The notes under the pieces: model-generated
What the model saw: only the letters and a program-made list of their open reading frames with translations
The model's database searches: none
What the model was told of the DNA's origin: nothing
Made by a program: the position numbers and the translations under genes
Origin: Ampelomyces quisqualis
Lineage: Eukaryota > Ascomycota > Dothideomycetes > Pleosporales > Phaeosphaeriaceae
Assembly (NCBI GenBank): GCA_018398575.1
Contig: JAGTXZ010000024.1
Span: 1,674,001-1,738,000 of the forward strand
DNA length: 64,000 nt
Direction of reading: 5' to 3'
Shown: piece after piece, positions 32,871-44,000 of the stretch
Layout: every line of letters starts with the position of its first letter
How positions within the stretch are numbered: the first letter of the stretch is position 1

Positions 32871-34954
32871 CTATTTCATCCTCCTCCTCCTCCCATACTC
32901 CTTGACCCACTTTGCATCCCTCCTCTCCAACTCCACCGCACTTCTCTTTCTCGCCCCTCTACCCCCGGTATTCGCCGCCGTAATATCCCCACACTCGGGC
33001 GTCTTCAACTGCTCGCCAAAACGATCCACCGCCCAAATCAACACGCCATTGCTCCACCCGAACCCCTCCACAACCTCGTACTCCCCACCACCTCCCGCCG
33101 CATTCGTGCTGTCGTCGGCGTACTTTTCGAAAATCGTGCCGTTTCCCGCGGAGCCAGGGAGTTGCGGGACATTGTCTGTCGCGCCGCCCGTGACGCGCCA
33201 CGTACAATAAAGACTGTCGAGGTATCGTTGCGCGAGTTGCAGCGCGACGTCTTGCGTCCAAACATAGTCTTCTGCAGTCTGTTGGTCGTCGTCTTCGCTG
33301 ACTTGGAGCCGGGTGTTGAGCAGGCCTTGCATGAGGATGTATTGCAGTGGTGGCCAGACGTTTGGTTCGTCCCACTGCTGGCCCGTGACGAGATTCGTCG
33401 CGGCGATCGCACCGTCGCGGGAGTCGAGAAGTTCGCTGATGCGCGCAAAGACACGGCGCATGGCGCTTGGGTTAGACTTGATGGATTCGGGAGCCGCGCC
33501 GGTCCAAAAGGGGTAGAATTGCGAGATTTGGAACCAGATTTGTTGGCCTGCGGGGGCGCCGGCGAGGGAGAGCGGAGTGCTGGTGTTGTCAGCTAGGGTA
33601 TAGATGTTTTGAGAGCTGGACGTAAGGTTGTAGTCGAAGTAGCTGTAGTGTTCGTAGTTCCAGAGTAGGGTTGTCATTGCTTCGCTGCGGTTCGCGGCGC
33701 GGCCAGCCCATTCTCGCGCAGCGCTGTAGTTGCCTTCGCGTTTGTGGAAGTCGGCAATGGTCATTTCATTGTAGTATAGAATAGAATTCAGCTCCACGGG
33801 TATGATCTCGATGGTGTTGAGGGATCGAAGGGGGAAGGAGTTGTCGTTGACGGCATCCGATGGGTTCTTGACCCATCGCAGACTGTAATCCCAGCCAGAT
33901 TCCGCGCCAGAGGCCAAGTTGGAGTACAGTGTTGCCTTCTCGGTCTCATTCAGCTCTCGACTAGCGTTGAATTGTTGGCCTTCCTCATTGAAGTACGTGC
34001 GGTTGTTCGCCGTCACATAATCCTCATAGTAAGATTCGGGCCGTGGCTGCGTGTTGGACACGGCATAGTGATTTAGCGAGTAGTTCCTTCCTGCGCGTTC
34101 GAGTGTTACAGTACGATTGTTGACCCAGAATTCGTATTCTAGCTCCAAAATTGGCAGGGCACGTTCGAGAAGAGTGTAGTTCTGAGTATACTCGACGTAG
34201 ACACGGACCATCTGTGTCAGAAGCGGTGGCTGCGAGCGATTCTCATAGTATCTCCGCGCGCCATTGGGAACGAAGCCAATCTCTTCGACCAAGTCCAGGA
34301 AGTTCTCAATGATGTTCTCCGCGATCTGCGTGAACGAACCCTTGGTACGAAGCAATCCTTCAATGACCCAGAATGAATCCCAGTAGTAAGGCTCGCGGAA
34401 ACGTCCTCCTGCTACTACAAACGTGCGATTCACAGGCAGGAAAGAGCTTACACAGCCAGTGCAGTTTCCAGCACCGACGTAGCGGCGGGTTAAATCAGGC
34501 CAGATGTCGATGACTTGACGGGTGAAGTCCTCGACTACCGAGCTGTTGACAGCGTCCAGAAAGTCAGGTTGCACTTCGAGATCTTCTTCCGGCAACGGCT
34601 CCAATTCCGAGCCGGCTTTTCCGAAGTAAGTCGTCAGGAAGGCATTGAGCGCCGTGTCGTTTTGAATAGGCCTAGAAAGATTTTGGAATGCTGTGAGCAC
34701 TTCGTCAAGAGGCCGAATCGTTGGTCTGTCATTGGTCAGTTTCGTCCGTATCCAGTGACTCGATCTCCTTACAGATCAACAAATGTCTTCGAGTCCGCGA
34801 ATGGCCGGGCAAGCTCGATTTCCCTCAATAAATCGCCGTAGCAGTAGATTGGAGAATCACACGGAGCGATGACGGAGCCATTGGTATACAATGCTGTTGT
34901 CAGTTGCACGCCGGCAAGCACAGCCGCAGCACATGAGCGCATCGAGGTCTTCAT
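32871..34954 (-). CDS. Secreted GH37 trehalase
   Basis: Two exons: 34954-34773 and 34725-32871, with a 47-nt intron (GTAAGG donor, AACTGACC branch, TGACAG acceptor); 678 residues. The first exon encodes a signal peptide (MKTSMRSCAAAVLAGVQLTT) and the conserved PIYCYGDLL and DSKTFVDLP. Both GH37 signatures are present: GGRFREPYYWDSFW (about 168-181) and QWDEPNVWPP (from about 512). The catalytic acid Asp341 is in SGWDYSLRW and the base Glu615 in YEVVEGFGW. Many Asn-X-Ser/Thr sites fit an extracellular glycoprotein. It splits trehalose into two glucoses outside the cell. It lacks the regulatory N-terminus of neutral trehalases. The C-terminus is basic (RRRRMK). Confidence 0.95.
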
Positions 34955-36385
34955 CCTGTCGCTGAGGGCCACGAAAACAACCAAAGTAACTGATGCTAGA
35001 CCTGCCCAGCCGGCGCGCGTGGCAACTCTTTAATCAACCCTCCAAGCTACCTCAGACGACAAAGAACCCTGCTCGTTCACATCGGCAACGTCGGTGGCGG
35101 TCATGTGGAGAGCAAAGCCGGGGACAGGCGACCGTGCCCCTTGGCAAAGAGACTCCAAGACTGCACCTCAGCATGTTAGGTTGTATGTACAAGTATCGGT
35201 AGCGGCATGGCGGCATTGCTGGTGCGTAATGGACAGTTCCCCGCCAAATTGGCGCGATGCGGCTTTCTTTGATGCTTAGCGTGATGTCATCGCACGTCCG
35301 GCTGGAACACGAGCATCTCACAGCTGTCGCACGTCATCTTTTGCTGACTAGCTGAGCTCGATCCTGTGTTCTCCTGTTCGCTTAGGCTGGTGACTAGAAG
35401 TGTTGGAGCGCTGGCGTTGCGACGCGCTCTGCGTTTTTTCCATGCCGACTTGACTAGCGGAGCAGCAGTTCTCTGATCGTGTAGGTACTCGGTATCCTTA
35501 AAGACGGATGGCTGATGAATTTGTGAGACGCATACAGCATACACTGTACCGACGAAGCATCTCCGACTCCACCGTCTTGTCCTTCCTGTCTTACGGAATC
35601 TCTCTTCATTCCCAATTTTTGCCATGTTCATTGTCAGCTACGTTTCACCCCGAAAATTAATTAAGCACAATACTTCGACCTGGAAACGCTTTGCAAATAG
35701 ACCTTTCTTGGAAAACTCTTGTGCCTAGGAACCGTGTCGAAACTTGCTTATGCCTGTTAGTATATTGTTATTTCGAGACTGTTGCCTTGCCTATTCCTTG
35801 CCAGCATTTTGGAAATCGCACCTTAATTGCTGCAGCCTGCAGCTTATATGCGCAACGTTATAATACAAGTCTAGAGAGATTTAAAAGTTGGCATTTGGTA
35901 GGGGTAGAGTTGAGGCGAACGCGTTTTTGCTGCTCTCTATATTAGTGCGCATTCCTTCATCTATCTGCTTTCCTGGTATGAAATCACACCTCGTCTTGCG
36001 CGATTTCTTCGCATTCGTCTCTCTACACTATTTGGGATCGCGTCGCCGCTTAAGAACTCAACCCACTCAAATCGCTCTCCGTTACTCCTACTTTAACCTT
36101 ATTGCTTAGTAAACATCTACCGGTACATCTCAACACTAGGCCGTGCAGTATTTCGTGATCGCATAACCATGCGCCAGGTTACAGCTTGCTACAGCCTGTC
36201 AATCTTCAAGGAGCAGATTAAGGACATGTAAAACATTATAGCTACTTACAAGAGCATTCAAGTTATCGCAGGACATAATCAGGCCTAGCATACAAAAGAA
36301 AATTTTAATTCAAAACGCATTTAAAATAGTCACTCATTTGCCTTGAACTTTTTCTATCTACCAATTCTTCTACGGATACCTCAAG

Positions 36386-36493
36386 CTCTCGACAAAGCTC
36401 AAGTTCTCGACAAACCTTGAGTTCTCGACAAACCTTGAGTTCTCGACAAACCTTGAGTTCTCGACAAACCTTGAGTTCTCGACAAACCTCAAG
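36386..36493 (+). repeat. 18-bp minisatellite, six units
   Basis: Six consecutive 18-bp units. The four central copies are identical (TTCTCGACAAACCTTGAG). The two outer copies are variants in which CTTGAG is replaced by its reverse complement CTCAAG. On the minus strand an ORF would read repeated VCRELK hexapeptides, but I see no gene around it. Confidence 0.93.
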
Positions 36494-36724
36494 TATAGAG
36501 TACTTGTCAAACCTCAGCAGTGCTACACTCTCCAAGTCATTTGACATACTTTAGCTCTATAACCCATCTCTTATACCTCTCAAAGAACCTCTGCCTTACT
36601 TTACTTCAAGCTATTAGCGAGGCCTAAATCGTACCATCTATAACTGTCTGGACAGTCTGAATCCCCGAGACAACTATTTGTATGCATTTCCTCTATTCTT
36701 AGTTTCGTTTCCGCGCATTCGCAC

Positions 36725-37307
36725 GGGACACGTTATTGCGCACCCCCATTGTCCATTTTAGTTGTAGCGGCTATACGGTATATAGCGCGGCGCCATCGCG
36801 GGCTATAGTAATCTTGCAGTAGGGTGATGATTGCAGGGCTTTTGCGTGCTGTATTGTAACTAGGTAGATAGCTATTTAGTATTGTGGCCTAGTGTTGTGG
36901 GTGTTGCAGGTAGCTGCACTCAGTCTTATCTATTATTTCTGCTAGTTGGCTGTACACCAAATTTGCTGTGCTGTTCAGTCGATAAAAATGTTTGACACCC
37001 CCAACCTTACCGTCACTGTCGCTGTCGCCGCCGGCTGCAGGCGAGCTTTTGTATGACCCGTTGCGCGTGCCTTCGCCTCGTGCCAGCGAGGATTCTGGCA
37101 GGGAGAATGAGATTATATGATGGAGTAACATTTAAAGCCTGTACAGTACAGAGTACAGAGTACATTAAATACTATACATATTTCTATATTAAGATATGCT
37201 AGCCAAAAAATCCTAATGTGGGATTGCCTTGGCTGCTTTACATTAAGCCTGATGGGGCGATACGGGTGCAGATTACCTTATTATGGGGGTGCGCAATAAC
37301 GTCTCCC
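36725..37307. mobile_element. MITE-like element 1 (583 bp, 25-bp TIRs)
   Basis: The left end 36725-36749 and the right end 37283-37307 are inverted copies that match at 24 of 25 positions (core CGTTATTGCGCACCCCCAT). The interior (about 36990-37130) is more GC-rich than the ends and keeps an 80-codon open frame on the minus strand (36889-37131) with no recognisable transposase motif. No target-site duplication is obvious. Most likely a non-autonomous DNA transposon or a captured fragment between TIRs. Confidence 0.75.
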
Positions 37308-37480
37308 ATTTCCCTGCACCTAAACCCTAGCATTGGAAACAGTAACATTCTTGTCACATACAAGGCACTACATGTATATCTCATGACCCATTTACGGAGT
37401 ACAGAGTTCATAACTGATCATCTTTAAATATAGCGGGAAATCTTTAACAAAATGACATCTCTACCTAGTGCGACTCTTAA

Positions 37481-38027
37481 CACTAGGGTACAAATGCGGT
37501 GTTAAATACCCAGCGCGGTGTTAATATACACCGCAGTATCGTGTAAATTTACTCTTTAACACCGCACGTAGGGGATATTTACATAGCTGCAGTGTTTTTT
37601 ACACTAAAGTAGTGTTTTTTTACCTGCTACTTTTATTAGTATAAATTTTTTTTGCGTTATATGTAAGATTTTAGTGTTTACTGCTAAGACTTTTTCTCGC
37701 TTATTTTTAACTCCTCTCTATTTCTACTAATTTTCTACCTTTTCTCTCTCTCTTTGTTTTAAACCTACTAAACCCTAGATATTAACCCGCGCGCGTTACT
37801 TCTTACCCTTAATGCAGGCGTATTGTAGAGGGACAAGGTAAGTAAAGAGACGCAGGAGAGATAAATAGAGGAGAAATAACAAAGTTAGAAATAGTGTATA
37901 TTTACCGTGTAAATTTACCTAGACCGTGTAAATATAGACGACTTTGCGGTGTTTCTGGGGGGAATTCTGCGGGGTTTTTTTACACGATTCTAAGCGGGGT
38001 ATTTAACACCGCGTTTGTACCGCAGTG
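37481..38027. mobile_element. MITE-like element 2 (547 bp, 34-bp TIRs)
   Basis: The left end 37481-37514 and the right end 37994-38027 are inverted copies that match at 30 of 34 positions. Both begin CACT and share GCGGTGTTAAATACCC. One of the mismatches is C/T. A subterminal motif GTGTAAATTTAC, largely palindromic, occurs near both ends (about 37540 and 37910). The interior is very AT-rich and non-coding. No clear target-site duplication. It differs in TIR sequence from element 1, so it is a separate family. Confidence 0.8.
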
Positions 38028-38227
38028 CAAACCCTATCACTCCCAAATAATTTCGCTCAAGTGTAAAATTAAAAGTTATGGAGCACCATGGTAAGGCCAC
38101 GCTCCGTCTCAATAGCGACGTCGTCGTTATTGCTATTAACAAGCTAAGTACTGTGCTGAACCGCCTCTCCCAGCGGCCATTGGATTCGAACTTATCATCC
38201 TGTCACATCTATCAATTATACAGCACT

Positions 38228-38973
38228 ATGAAGACCTCCAGCATATCTACCACTGCAGCCATGCTGCTCCTAAGTGGACAAGCTCAAGCAAGCCTACTTA
38301 ACCTAGCAGCAAGGGATGCGCCACCTGTGCCAGACCAAGCAATGCTCGCGACATATCTTGAGGCTGCAAAGGGAATCTACCCCGATCCACGAACAATCTG
38401 GTATAAACGTATTTCAAACAATAAAGCCAGGACTAATTTGACCTAGGGACAAAAAAAAAAGCCCAAACATGTGCTCAGTCACGATGGAAACCAAGGACGG
38501 TGGCAACTGTAAAGCTACAGTGGAGTGCCTCAACGGCGGGCTCAAGGAGTATAATCCTGATGGTGCAGGATGGCCCTTCTGCTTTGTTGGCGGCCGCCAG
38601 AACTTTACTGACCCTCGTATTGGCGACTTCGGCATTACTTTCACAGAGAAGGATGGAGTCCATCAAGGCGAGGGCCTCACTACTCCTGTCCTTCAGGTCA
38701 ATCAAATAAACGACTGGCTGCCAATGCCCGTTAACAGTCTTGCTATGCAATACTCCGAGTACGAAGCCTGTCTGGTGATCAAGCAAATAATGTCAACAGG
38801 GAGTTGCCCTCCAGGTCCCTATCCGTACCGGCACATGTAAGTCGCGCAACGGAGCCTATGTATCTGCCGCCGCTGACTTATCTAGCGGCATTGGCCTCGG
38901 GGACATTCGTCAAGTACGGAAGAAAGAGTGGCAATGCATCATCCCCCAGGCATCTTCGACAGGGCTTAGATAG
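38228..38973 (+). CDS. Small secreted eight-cysteine protein (effector candidate)
   Basis: Three exons: 38228-38400, 38462-38774 and 38815-38973, with introns of 61 and 40 nt (donors GTATAA and GTGATC; acceptors AAAAAAG and CCTCCAG), both in phase; 214 residues. The N-terminus is a signal peptide (MKTSSISTTAAMLLLSGQAQA). The mature part holds eight cysteines at spacings typical of disulfide-bonded secreted proteins: CPNMC, GGNC, VEC, WPFC, EAC, GTC and WQC. I recognise no enzyme family. It lies about 200 bp from MITE-like element 2 at the edge of the AT-rich island, a common setting for effectors of plant-associated fungi. The second intron is short and its donor weak, so the 3' exon is inferred mainly from the open frame and its two extra cysteines. 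Role unknown. Confidence 0.72.
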
Positions 38974-41034
38974 AGCTCAGCCTTGATGTTGGTCTTCAGC
39001 CTGGGTGTATGTGTCCGGCTCAAGAGAATCTGCGGCGAACCGTTACTGCCATCCAATTTTGATCTCGCTATCAATGCCATCGCCATTGTGTTTCTCTCCC
39101 TCTACTAGGTGTTCATCATTCCCCCAGTTACGCCTCGTCCAACAGTAGTAGACACAAATATGGCATCTCTCTGGGTTACGGATGCGTTCTCATCTCTGCT
39201 GTAGTCGACTACATCGTCCGCAGTCGCAACGGATATGTTGGCCCTATCGAGCATGTTCGCCTGCCTCAGATGTAGATACTCTAGTAGCGCAATGTGGAAT
39301 TTCATTGCGATGCGGACCGACACTTGGCTTGTGATGGATTTCATTCGCAACATGTGTGCCAAAGATCTGGCGTGGTCTCGAGACGAGCGATATACATATC
39401 TGGTTTGCCCTGAGCTGTGCACGATACACATACTGTCGCCGTGGCATTAGGAGCGGGCGAGAGACTTAATGTGTTGGACCAGGTTCTCGCGTTTTCTAGA
39501 CGCGCAATATTGGCATCTGAACTGAATGGAGCCGATGCACATGGAAAGTATTCACTGTGGTAGGAGTGCATCGCACGGGCTCTACGTAGTGGTAAGTATC
39601 ATAGGGTAAAGAAAATTACATTTGAGTGTGGCATGGGAATTGCATGTACGGTGTCAGAGAACATATTGTCGTGTTGGTAGAGGATTGCCACCCGTGTTCA
39701 TCACAAACGGATCCAAATTGCATAGCATACTGGCATGCCACTACGAAGTACCGCAGAAGCGGTCTGACAGGCGGATACAGGTAGGACGTGATGCTTCCTT
39801 GTACTAAAGGATGAAATTCCTCTCTAGGTATCATGCGGTGCGACGCCTCACTTGCAACTGATCTGAAAGTGTCTGAGTTGCATATAATGGAAAAACTATT
39901 GCGGATTCCTTGGGTGCATGTGCGAGACAGGATGTGATTGCTTTCCTTGACGCATGTCTTTGAAATAAAAGTAATAATGTGAGTCGAGATGTGTTGGCTG
40001 AGCTGGCAGCGCTGCCTGAATCCAGCGATACCCACATCCGATTTGAATGGGGTTGATATGCACAGGAGGCAATTGTTGCTGCGATGGCTTTGTGCGCGGG
40101 CGTGGAGGTGTCCGCGCAGTCTGAATCGACCGACATATTAACCTCACTTGAAAGGATTTGAGAGGCATAGAACACTAGATATCGCACAGATTTTGTGCAT
40201 TTTATGGACATTCTGCGGGTCTGTCCAGCTCTGCGCCCAGCGTTTGTCAGGATAAGACGTTCGTACTGCTGATTCGCGCAGAAGTTGAGTAGTCCCTGCA
40301 CTGTTGTTCTAATGCCATGCGCGCTCCGCTGTAATTCGATGGATGGCGAACATAGGGGTTTCGAATCGTGGTCTTGTTTTTCATGGGTAGACATCTATGT
40401 TGCGCGCCGTTGAAATGAAGCTCTGGGTAAGCCTTATCGCTTATCGGTCTGCTCTGGGGCCAGGACGCGCCTGGCAACCTTGGAAACCTCATCAACTGGC
40501 CGCAAGAGACCCGCGAAGACAACATTCCCGACATCGAAAACGATAGCTTCAGTAGGCAGGGAAGGCCACTTGCTATCATTTGACTCGACAACGCCTTCTA
40601 GAGTGTATGACGCGAACGGTGATCACGCGCGCGCCATCGCGTCTCATCTCCTTACCATATCCCCGCACCCACGTAAGCTCCGCTGGGGCCTATCAGGGCT
40701 GAGGATGCCAGGCTACCATGTTTCGCGGGGTAACTATGCTTCATCACTCATTCTTACTGTCGAGCTTTGGTTCAGATGAAAGCAGCAGACGTGTTCTCGA
40801 CTCCTTCGCGGACCCGTGGTCTGTTGTGACTCTTCTCCGCCAGCCGTTGTTGGCGTGGACTTCCTATAAGCCATAGGCTAGCCTTGAGGCGCCCGTGATA
40901 GGTATTGATGTACACTTGGCCCTTGACGATCATGAAACTATGCGTTGACCTGTATAAATAGGCTCGTGAAACAGTGAAGCAGCTTCGCTCACCAACGGCC
41001 CTCGCCTTCATAGTGTGCAAGACAACACATCGCA
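38974..41034. other. Intergenic region
   Basis: No supportable gene. A 187-codon minus-strand frame (39831-40394) has no motif. The right end is the promoter of the long gene starting at 41035. Confidence 0.5.
40953..40960 (+). promoter_or_regulatory. TATA-box-like motif
   Basis: TATAAATA lies 75-82 bp upstream of ATG 41035, a reasonable place for the core promoter of that gene in a filamentous ascomycete. Confidence 0.5.
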
Positions 41035-44000
41035 ATGGCGTGGTGGCGTCGGGACCCTTTCCTTATGTGTCGCTCTCCAATCCATCGCCACGCCCAGCAT
41101 ATGCTCCGCGACCACGATGCTGCTTTACGTACGCGTAGCTTCTCACGAGACCCTTCCAATTCGGCGCAACACGAGAACAAGCGCGATGACACCAACAATC
41201 GCCCTAAGAACATGTCGCAGCTGGAGTGGCTACAACTCCAACGCTATCAGAGGCTGCGCAAGCGATTGCTGGGCGATCCATACAAGACCCTGTTCGGGGC
41301 GAGCAATGACATGCTGAGTGGAAAGGGTTTGGCGGACTGGGAGTGGATACACAAGAGCTTCCCAAAATGGATGCTAAATGAGATGAACCATAGTGAACGA
41401 CCTCTGGAACGATCACAAGAGAAGTCAAAGTATCCCAAGAAGGTTGAAATTCGAGATGAGGCTGGTTCAATGCCCAAGGCGCATGACCCACCTTTTCCGG
41501 AGCCGACCTTTAGGAACACAGCATTTGAGCGCGATGCAACTCCCGGTATCGTTTCACCCTCTGATATACGAAGGCCGCAAGAATCCTTACACTTCAAAGC
41601 GGCCGGTAGATCCGGTGACGCGCCTCGGGTGAAGCTGGAACGCTCTGCCCATTCGGACACTTCAGCTCCATCTAATATCCCAGATAAGAAGCCTTCGAAC
41701 GGAGAGATGAATCTTTTCACTGTTGGTGGAAGCCTTGGGTACAGACTTAAAGGGGTACATGCAACCAACTTGACAGGGTCACAAACTCAAGGAGCTGTCG
41801 CTCCAGAGCCCAATGCCTTTGAGCACAGTGTAGACCGCTTGAGGTCTAAATATGCCAAGCACAGAGCTTTCGATCCTGAATCTTGGTCATTGGACCCAAA
41901 CGTAAACAAAACCATGCATGTCTCAATATCGAATGCCGGGGTTGGTGACAGCAAAGCATGGAGACAAACAGCTGTATCTAGGCGTGCGGCACGGTCAGCC
42001 AATCGCGAACTCTCAGAAGCCTCCTTACCCGGGTTGGAAGGATCCGATTACCTTGCATTGGCCCCCGAACAGTTCGAATACAAGTCGACCTTCCAAACAT
42101 CAAATAGCGCGGTCGATCAATCAGGCATAGAAGGTGTAGAGAGCTTCAAGGAACAGAACTCATTGGCTCCTGCAATGGAGGCTCCTACTACACGCCCGAC
42201 ATCTGACACCCTCGAGCAGCTTCCCGAGGACGACATTGACTTTCTTAGTGCTGCTGGCATACGTGCCACTATGGGCGCCAAGCGTAGTCAAGTACCATCT
42301 GACGAAGAAAGAAGGATAAGCCGCCATAATTTGCAGCAGGCATTCAAGGAGACCCAAGAGCCACCTCCCATGGATCCAATGCTGGAAGCGAAGATTATCA
42401 ACGAGCAGCATGTTCGCCGCACGGAGCGCGAAATGCGAGAGACACAACTCGCCCGCGAAGTGGAAGGTGCACCCCAGAGGAACGGCTCTTCGATACAGGA
42501 TGCTGTAGGAGATACCTCGGCCGAATATAGCATTGATAAAGTGAGGAAATGGCTCGAAAACACGGGCGCCAGTTTCGCGAAGCAGTTTTGGCAAGACCCT
42601 GCAGAATGTCCAGATGTCACCGAGACGAATATTTACTACAACGGAATTGCGTCTCGCGTCAAGAAGGGCCAGGCTGCGACCAGAGCCGTTGTGGAAGACT
42701 TGGAAAGAGATGTGCCGGTTGCCAAGGCATTGTTAAAACGTCTAAAGAGAGACGAAGAGCAACTCGACTCGGCGATACACATGCTTCTGCGGCGATCATT
42801 GAACGGGCATGCTCACTTACATCGTCCACGGAAGAGTCAAAGTTTGGGTTCACTCGAGACCAGGTTCGATCAGACAAATAAAGAGCTTGAGAAAGCTTAC
42901 ATAGATTTGCGTGGCTTGGTCGGGACCGAAGCTGTTACTAACGCAACCGATTCTTTCAAACGCAGATTGGCTACAGCGTGCGAGGTGTTGCAAAAGAACA
43001 CGCAATTACTGCGCGTACTCGCATGGAGTCTGCAGAGGCGTCGCGAGCATCCAAACATCAATTCGAATATCCTATTGGATTGCCGAGTCGTGATGGACAA
43101 TTTACTGTCGCTGAGAGATACCCAGATGACTGTAGTTCGACTCATGGACCGCGCCATGTTGGTATACAGTGTGGTGCCACACGCAGCTGATGTCATTGAT
43201 GCAGTCAAGGCTGAGCATTCGCAATACAAGAGCTGTGAAGATCCGTTCGTTAGTGCACGACTGGCAGCTGATGCGCACCTCATCAATGAGATCAAAGCGC
43301 ACAAGACGATAGTCGACGAGCCAGCTAGGGAGCCAGTATCGAGGCCTACAACAAGCGATGTCCTAGATACACCGAGTCCTCTCGCACATAGTTTGTTCAG
43401 ACCATTTGGACCCGTCTTTGAGAAACTCGGCAGTAAAGAAACTCACGATGATGCCGAGAAATTCGAGGTATTGGAACACGCTTCTGGTTCGAGAGATGCC
43501 GCGCTGTCAGAGCGAGCAATGCCTACCAACTTCCAAATGCTGAAGGATGACCCGACTACGACGGCAGCAAGTCCAGAGGCTACCATCACGATGCCGATGG
43601 CTGAGAAAGAAGTACCATGGTGTTATGCGTCGTCAGAGCCTTCGGTCGCTGTCCGTGCCCCGACTAACCTGGAGAAGGTAAATGAGGCTTCGAGTACTTC
43701 AAGGACAGTGGAAGAGAACGATAGGCTAACAGCTATTGAGCCTGCCACCAGCACAACAGCAGATCCAGAGGCAGCGTCCACGGGCCCGATGCCACAACCT
43801 ATCGTTTATACAGCAACCCTCCCAACCCACTATACCATACTTGTTCACGACCCACAAACGGATGCTTTGTCGATCACCACTTCAACCACTAGTCCACCAC
43901 GCGACACTTCACCTGCCGTGCCTCTCCATCAAGCTCTTTGCGCCCTCGAAAGCCCTGCGAGATTCATCCCTTACATCACTGCAGGCCTAGAAGTTGTGAG

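Larger units (their letters stand above)
34955..38227. other. AT-rich, repeat-bearing gene-free island
   Basis: After about 35.6 kb the sequence becomes AT-rich with long A/T runs and few long ORFs. It contains a minisatellite (36386-36493) and two elements with terminal inverted repeats (36725-37307 and 37481-38027), listed separately. The left end (34955-35300) is the trehalase promoter. Confidence 0.7.

Noticed and set aside
36386..36493. CRISPR-like array
   Set aside because: The units are contiguous 18-bp repeats without spacers and the genome is eukaryotic; it is a minisatellite.
39831..40394. 187-codon minus-strand ORF
   Set aside because: Ser/Thr/Arg-rich with no motif, no good start context and no neighbouring exons.
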